Assembly: GCA_900299065.1 (NCBI GenBank)
Contig: OMIJ01000145.1
Location: forward strand, 1-11,190
Source: Hyphomicrobiales bacterium
GTDB lineage: Bacteria > Pseudomonadota > Alphaproteobacteria > Rhizobiales > Beijerinckiaceae
Direction of reading: 5' to 3'
Length of the DNA stretch: 11,190 bases
Part shown: positions 6,798-11,190 of the stretch, in pieces
Layout of the letters: every line of letters starts with the position of its first letter
How positions within the stretch are numbered: the stretch's first letter is position 1
Program-made: the position numbers and the translations under genes
The notes under the pieces: model-generated
Told to the model about the DNA's origin: nothing
Databases searched by the model: none
What the model saw: only the letters and a program-made list of their open reading frames with translations

Positions 6798-8585
6798 TCA
6801 TGCGCGCGCTGAGCTTAGCCAGCGCATCACAAGTGTCAGCCCCATCAAAAACAGCACCATCAGCGTGCCGATTGCGCCCACGACGACGGATTGGCCTTCG
6901 CCCCAGAGATTCCACACCATGACCGCCAGCACTTCATTCGAATGTCCTTCGGTCAACAGGAGGGGCTGACTGGCCATGCGCGCAGCATGCAGCGCTGTCC
7001 AGATCCACACGCCCACGCAGGCAGGCAATAAAAGCGGCAAAAGAATTCGGCGAAGAATGGTGAAGAAATTAGCGCCGGACATGAGTCCGGCTTCTTCGAG
7101 CTCCTGATGCACTTGCAAAAGCGCGGCGTTCATTGCGCGTGTGCCATAGGACATGAAACCAATGGTGAAGACAATGCACACAGACCAGATTGTACCAAAC
7201 AGCCCAACACCCATTTTATCCAATTTGAGAAAGATCCACAGCATTGCAAGGCCCATCACAATGCCGGGGATAGAATGGGGCAGAAAGGCCAGTTGATCGA
7301 GCAAGCGGCGGCCCCAAAAGCGAGAGCGCACTACGATCAGGGCAATGATGAAGGAGACCAGGACTGTTGCTGTTGAGGTGACAACGACGAGCCAGAGCGT
7401 ATTCATCAGCACCTGGCCCATCGCATCTGTTTCAAACAAAGTGCGATAATTGTCGAGCGTCAATCGGCTCAAAGAGGCGAACGAAGGCGTTTGCAAAAAG
7501 GGCATGAAGGAGATGAAAGCCAGCACGAGCACTGGCAGGATTACGGCAATCAGCAGATAGAACATAACCAGCATGAAAGCTGGCCAGCGCCAGCGCCCTA
7601 AAGCCTGCATGCGTGGGCGAAAGCCCTTGCCGCTGATTGTGCTATAACGCCCCGCTTGTGTAAGCACGCGCGCATAGATCAGGGTCGAGGCGAGCGCGAT
7701 GATCAGATAGACAAGTGAGAGCGCATTAGCCTCACCATAATTGGGCAGAAAACTGCTTGAATGCAGCGTCGAGTAAATTCGCGTGCTAAAGACAAAAATA
7801 CCACTGGGCAGGCCAAGAATTCCCGGAATCTCGAAGATCTCAAGCGCTGTGATGAATTGGAAAATCGCAATCGCCAAAAGGCCTGGTAATAAGAGCGGCA
7901 GGCTGACTTTGAAGAGACGCTGGCGCGCTGATGCGCCCGACATCGCTGCTGCCTCTTCAAAGCTAGGGTCCATGCCTTTGAGCAAAGGCACCAGCATGAG
8001 AAAAGCCGTTGGCACAAGTCTGATGCTTTCAACAAAGATCATGCCAGAGAGTGAATAAATATTGAAAGGCGCAGACTCCAATCCAAATGTTTGCATCAAA
8101 AGCTTATTGAAGAACCCAATCTTCGGGCTCAGCAAAACCACCCAGGCCATGGCCTGCAACATGCCCGGCATGGCTAAAGTGATGGGTATGGCCGCATAGA
8201 TCCAGATCTTGCCAGGCAGATCGCAACGCTCAATCAGCCAGGCCAGCGTAATGGCAAAAACCAATCCAAAAAATGTGCTGCCCAGCGCATAGATCAGCGT
8301 GTTTAAAAACACATTATAGGAGATTGGACTCGACCAGACGCTGATGTGGTTTTTCAAACTCAGATTGGCGAATGAAAATTCGCCTGGCAAACGCGCATTG
8401 GAAAAACTGCCCAGGATCAAAAAAGCCAGCGGTGTTATCACGCAGGCAAGGACAATCAACAAAATTCCTGTGCGCGCAATCTCGCCTGTATCAAAACTCA
8501 GGCGTGAAAAACCAAACCGGGGCCAGCCATTCTCTGGTCCCGGTGGAGATGATCTTGTCTCGCCAATGGATGTGGGGGTCGTCAA
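6798..8585 (-). CDS. Fused double-domain ABC transporter permease, FbpB/PotB-C-like
   Basis: A 595-residue inner-membrane permease in which two permease domains are joined in one chain, as in the iron(III)-type FbpB family. Each half has about six membrane segments and its own EAA loop: about 210-234 (EEAAAMSGASARQRLF, then LPLLLPG) and 498-521 (EEAGLMSGANFFTILR, then LPLLLP). The start is TTG at 8585: no ATG is available in the frame between the upstream stop and the first membrane segment. AGGAG lies 10 bases before this TTG. It starts 29 bases downstream of the Rieske oxygenase stop, so the two form an operon. The partner binding protein is probably the one starting at 10020. No ATPase of this system lies in the window. 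Iron is the default family assignment, but the oxygenase neighbour argues for an organic solute. Confidence 0.9.
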   Translation of the reverse strand: MTTPTSIGETRSSPPGPENGWPRFGFSRLSFDTGEIARTGILLIVLACVITPLAFLILGSFSNARLPGEFSFANLSLKNHISVWSSPISYNVFLNTLIYALGSTFFGLVFAITLAWLIERCDLPGKIWIYAAIPITLAMPGMLQAMAWVVLLSPKIGFFNKLLMQTFGLESAPFNIYSLSGMIFVESIRLVPTAFLMLVPLLKGMDPSFEEAAAMSGASARQRLFKVSLPLLLPGLLAIAIFQFITALEIFEIPGILGLPSGIFVFSTRIYSTLHSSSFLPNYGEANALSLVYLIIALASTLIYARVLTQAGRYSTISGKGFRPRMQALGRWRWPAFMLVMFYLLIAVILPVLVLAFISFMPFLQTPSFASLSRLTLDNYRTLFETDAMGQVLMNTLWLVVVTSTATVLVSFIIALIVVRSRFWGRRLLDQLAFLPHSIPGIVMGLAMLWIFLKLDKMGVGLFGTIWSVCIVFTIGFMSYGTRAMNAALLQVHQELEEAGLMSGANFFTILRRILLPLLLPACVGVWIWTALHAARMASQPLLLTEGHSNEVLAVMVWNLWGEGQSVVVGAIGTLMVLFLMGLTLVMRWLSSARA

Positions 8586-8614
8586 GAACGCAATACTCCT
8601 TCAGACCTGTCTCT

Positions 8615-9775
8615 TCATACCAGAGTGCGCTCACCCTCGACTTTATTGCCAGAAAAATCACGGTCCGTATCAGCAAAATTCTTCTGCGCATCAAAGGTGA
8701 TCATCACATTGTCAGAGGGATTGCGCAAAATCGCAAAAGGATCGGCACCCCTTTCAATCGCTTCAATGGAATCGATCAGCATTTTGCGCAGCATAACAAT
8801 GCCGCGATCCGAGCTGGCGAGAAATTCCCTCGTGCGATCTGTAATCACGCCCTGGCTTTCTTGTGCCGCGCGGTCCTGATCATGTGAGCCAAGACGCCAC
8901 CATCCATCATCAACCGTTTGATAAACGCCGCGCTTCACATCCTTCTCATAGCCATCAGTTTTCAATTCGCCCTTGCTGCCATCAGAGCGTTCGGTGGCGC
9001 GGACGTAATAGGTCAGCGTATGCGTATCATCAACCGGCACGCGTAAGTGCAGATAATGCGAGGGCCGCTCGCCCACGCGTGCATTATAGCGGCGTGTATG
9101 GGAGGGGAAGATGAAATGGCTGACATTCTCAATCTTGCCCGCATATTTCGCGCTCATGCGAAAGCCATACCAGCGCGGATCCCATTTGACTTCCTCTGGG
9201 CGCTTGAGTGCAATTGAGGGATAGACCGGCGCATGCAGCGATAGGCTGTGATATTTATCAACGCCATTTTCGGCACGTTGCAACCAATTGCAAAATTCCA
9301 TACCGCCTGAAACCGTGCGGTCACAATCCTCGCGAATCAGCAAATCATAATTGGGCAGGAGTGGCGCTGGATCGGGGCCCATATAGGCAAAGATCAAGCC
9401 GCCCATTTCCTGCGTCTTATAGGCTTTCAGCTTCACTTCGAGATGCAGGCGGCTATCTTCAGGCTCGGCAGGCATCTCGAGGCATTGGCCATCATTGCCA
9501 AACAGCCAGCCATGATAGCAGCAGCGAATACCATCATTCTCAACCCGGCCGTGCTCAAGCGAGGCGAGGCGGTGCGCGCAAAAGCGATCCATCAAGCCAA
9601 CTTTGCCCTGCGCATTACGAAACAGAATGAGATCTTCACCCAATATGCGCACAGGCTGTGGGATTTTATCGAGACTTTGCGAAAAACCAACCGGCCACCA
9701 ATAATAACGCAGCAAATTACCCATGCGTGTGCCTGGCCCCACGCGGGTGAGTAATTCATTTCTGGCCTGATCCAT
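8615..9775 (-). CDS. Rieske non-heme iron oxygenase, phthalate 4,5-dioxygenase-like
   Basis: A 386-residue oxygenase alpha subunit. It is expected to use O2 and electrons from a reductase to hydroxylate or O-demethylate an organic, probably aromatic, substrate in the cytoplasm. The Rieske [2Fe-2S] ligands are C66-x-H68 (FCAHR) and C85-x2-H88 (CCYHGW). The catalytic mononuclear iron site is D173-x2-H176-x4-H181 (VDKYHSLSLH). Asp 323 in ASSDRG is a candidate third ligand. The opening residues, with LLRYYWWPVGFSQ (21-33), and the ESQG..TDRT stretch (306-315) are typical of the phthalate 4,5-dioxygenase/vanillate demethylase type. That type forms homo-oligomers without a beta subunit. The ATG at 9775 has GGGAG upstream. 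No reductase gene is in the window, so electrons must come from elsewhere. Substrate is unknown. Confidence 0.93.
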   Translation of the reverse strand: MDQARNELLTRVGPGTRMGNLLRYYWWPVGFSQSLDKIPQPVRILGEDLILFRNAQGKVGLMDRFCAHRLASLEHGRVENDGIRCCYHGWLFGNDGQCLEMPAEPEDSRLHLEVKLKAYKTQEMGGLIFAYMGPDPAPLLPNYDLLIREDCDRTVSGGMEFCNWLQRAENGVDKYHSLSLHAPVYPSIALKRPEEVKWDPRWYGFRMSAKYAGKIENVSHFIFPSHTRRYNARVGERPSHYLHLRVPVDDTHTLTYYVRATERSDGSKGELKTDGYEKDVKRGVYQTVDDGWWRLGSHDQDRAAQESQGVITDRTREFLASSDRGIVMLRKMLIDSIEAIERGADPFAILRNPSDNVMITFDAQKNFADTDRDFSGNKVEGERTLV

Positions 9776-9810
9776 GTGAGTCTCCCAAAGAATTCGCTTT
9801 TGTGAGGCGT

Positions 9811-9840
9811 TTTATAGAGCTGAAGAGCCAGACAAATCAA
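9811..9840 (-). promoter_or_regulatory. Promoter of the Rieske oxygenase/permease operon
   Basis: On the minus strand TTGATT (-35, 9840-9835; 4 of 6 consensus positions) and TATAAA (-10, 9816-9811; 5 of 6) are separated by 18 bases. Transcription would start near 9804, about 29 bases before the ATG. Confidence 0.6.
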
Positions 9841-9884
9841 GTCGAGCCGAGCCGGGCCTCGTTGAGCGGTAAAGGGGATTGCCT

Positions 9885-9896
9885 CTTGCACGCAAG
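9885..9896. promoter_or_regulatory. Palindrome CTTGC-AC-GCAAG, possible operator
   Basis: A perfect 5+5-base inverted repeat with a 2-base centre lies 45 bases upstream of the oxygenase -35 box, between the divergent genes. Its size and position suit a dimeric regulator, but no regulator gene lies in the window and the match could be chance. Confidence 0.3.
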
Positions 9897-10019
9897 CGAC
9901 TTAAACACGAGGTAAGAAGAGGTTCGATCCAAGAATCTGCCAATCATCCGCTTGATCTCGTTTGATGCCAAGGCAGGCTGGCCGGATTTGAAGAGTTTAT
10001 GTAAAGGGAGGCTCAGCGC

Positions 10020-11190
10020 ATGCTTACGCTCGCTGTCAATAATGATCATGGCAAGACAATCTCAAGTTTGCTTAAAGCAGGCTTCATGCTTGCCGCTTTC
10101 GCGCCTTTGGCTCTGGGCGCTTTGGGGAGCGCATCCACATCAGCAGCAGAGCTGCCCAAAAATACAATTGAGGTTTTGAAAAAGCTCAATTTCGATCCCT
10201 CCATTCTCGACGGTCTGGATAAGGAACTGGCCGTGCCGGCTGAATGGATCGAGCAGGCGCGTAAAGCCCCCTTGCTCAAAATCTCCGGCTCGGATGATGT
10301 GCCCTTGCATGCCCAACTGGTGAAATCCTTTAACGAACGCTACCCCTTCATCAAGATCGATTATCAGCGCGGCAGCGCCAATGAGCGTGTCTTGCGGCCT
10401 CTCCTGGCCTTTGCCGAAGGGCGCTATCTAATCGATCTGGTGCGCAGCATGGATGGCTCATTGAGCGAATTCACCAAGCTCAATGCAGCTGAAAACCTGC
10501 GCGATTTGCCAACTTACGAAAGCACTTTGCCTGGCGCACATTATGAAAATGGCTTTGGTGTTGCTTTTCGGGCCCGTCCCTATTGCATGTCTTACAATAC
10601 AACCTTGTTGAAGAAATCAGATCTGCCAAAATCCTGGCGCGATCTGAATGATACGGCCATTCTCGCAAATGGGCGCATTGGTGCGGTGATGTTGCCGCAT
10701 CTCTGGGTCATGCCGCTCTGGGGTAAATATGGCGAGGAATGGGGCAAAAAATATATTGATGACTTCTTCGCCAAGCTTAAACCGCAAATCCGCACTGAGG
10801 GTTTGAACGCGGCGATGTCTCTGGTCGGTGCTGGCGAAAATTATGTCTCCCTGCCAGCCTATCCCGAGCGCATCAAGGAATTGCAGGATAAGGGCGCACC
10901 CATTGCATGGCATTGCCCTGATCTTGTTCCGCTGGAAATGTCGAAGCTAGCCATTTTCAAAGGTAGCCCCGGCGTTATAGCGGGCAAGATTTATGCTAAT
11001 TGGTTGCTAAGCAAGGAAGGACAATTGTCACAATTAGCTGTGTTTGGCACTACGCCTGTGCACAAGGATCTGCAGCGCAAAGAATTCTATATTTATCCAG
11101 ATGAAATGGCCGGAAAACCGCTTGAGTCTTTCGATGATCAGGCCATGACCGATCGCTTCCTGACGCAATGGAACAGCTATGCAGCGGGCA
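10020..11190 (+). CDS. Periplasmic ABC solute-binding protein (3' end cut by window edge)
   Basis: An open frame of 390 codons running off the right edge without a stop. The ATG at 10020 is preceded by an excellent ribosome-binding site (AGGGAGG, 8 bases upstream). The first 43 or so residues form a signal peptide with a hydrophobic core (FMLAAFAPLALGALGSA) and a cleavage region near SAA, so the product is periplasmic. The body resembles the iron/spermidine-type extracellular binding proteins. It has KISGSDDVPLHAQLVKSF near the start of the mature lobe and MSYNTTLLKKSDLPKSWRDL in the middle. Near the end come GKIYANWLLSKEGQ and FGTTPVHKD. The tyrosine pair that binds iron in FbpA-like proteins is not seen. 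It is divergent from the oxygenase/permease operon and is probably the binding protein for that permease. An ATPase may follow beyond the window. Confidence 0.88.
   Translation, partial: MLTLAVNNDHGKTISSLLKAGFMLAAFAPLALGALGSASTSAAELPKNTIEVLKKLNFDPSILDGLDKELAVPAEWIEQARKAPLLKISGSDDVPLHAQLVKSFNERYPFIKIDYQRGSANERVLRPLLAFAEGRYLIDLVRSMDGSLSEFTKLNAAENLRDLPTYESTLPGAHYENGFGVAFRARPYCMSYNTTLLKKSDLPKSWRDLNDTAILANGRIGAVMLPHLWVMPLWGKYGEEWGKKYIDDFFAKLKPQIRTEGLNAAMSLVGAGENYVSLPAYPERIKELQDKGAPIAWHCPDLVPLEMSKLAIFKGSPGVIAGKIYANWLLSKEGQLSQLAVFGTTPVHKDLQRKEFYIYPDEMAGKPLESFDDQAMTDRFLTQWNSYAAG

Larger units (their letters stand above)
9776..10019. other. Divergent control region between oxygenase operon and binding-protein gene
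   Basis: 244 bases separate the two divergent genes. They hold a good promoter for the oxygenase operon (9811-9840), a small palindrome CTTGC-AC-GCAAG (9885-9896) that could be a regulator site, and the strong ribosome-binding site of the plus-strand gene. No convincing promoter for the plus-strand gene was recognised. Confidence 0.5.

Noticed and set aside
6806..6825. GCGCTG/CAGCGC hairpin as a cysA terminator
   Set aside because: It lies inside the permease coding region and is not followed by T residues on the plus strand.

Overview
The window looks like chromosomal DNA of an alphaproteobacterium, probably Hyphomicrobiales. This is inferred from the moderate GC content, the protein style and the gene types; no marker gene fixes the genus. 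It holds eight complete protein genes, one gene cut by the right edge, and one tRNA. No insertion sequence, prophage or CRISPR array is visible.

Layout. (1) 1-1143 (+): a strong terminator for an upstream gene, then two small genes of unknown function. The first encodes a membrane-anchored coiled-coil protein and the second a short helical protein. (2) 1212-1356 (+): a promoter and tRNA-Leu(CAA). (3) 1469-2558 (-): an exported metallo-beta-lactamase-fold hydrolase, B3-like in its metal ligands, with its own terminator. (4) 2559-2938: a 380-base divergent intergenic region. It holds a short minus-strand open frame, a large two-part inverted repeat and a sigma70-like promoter. (5) 2939-6770 (+): a compact sulfate ABC importer operon, sbp-cysT-cysW-cysA. 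It encodes the periplasmic binding protein, two permeases and the ATPase, with gaps of 5 and 7 bases and one 8-base overlap. (6) 6798-9775 (-): a fused double-domain ABC permease preceded in the same operon by a Rieske non-heme iron oxygenase of the phthalate-dioxygenase type. (7) 9776-10019: a divergent control region with a promoter for the oxygenase operon. (8) 10020 to the right edge (+): a periplasmic solute-binding protein that probably feeds the fused permease.

How the parts fit. The sulfate operon is a complete textbook importer. The right third looks like a catabolic cassette: a binding protein and a fused permease to bring in an organic solute, and a Rieske oxygenase to hydroxylate or demethylate it. 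Its ATPase and the oxygenase's electron-transfer reductase are not in the window. The substrate cannot be read from sequence. The parts least explained by known families are the two-part inverted repeat before sbp, the short open frame beside it, and the substrate of the Rieske/ABC cassette.
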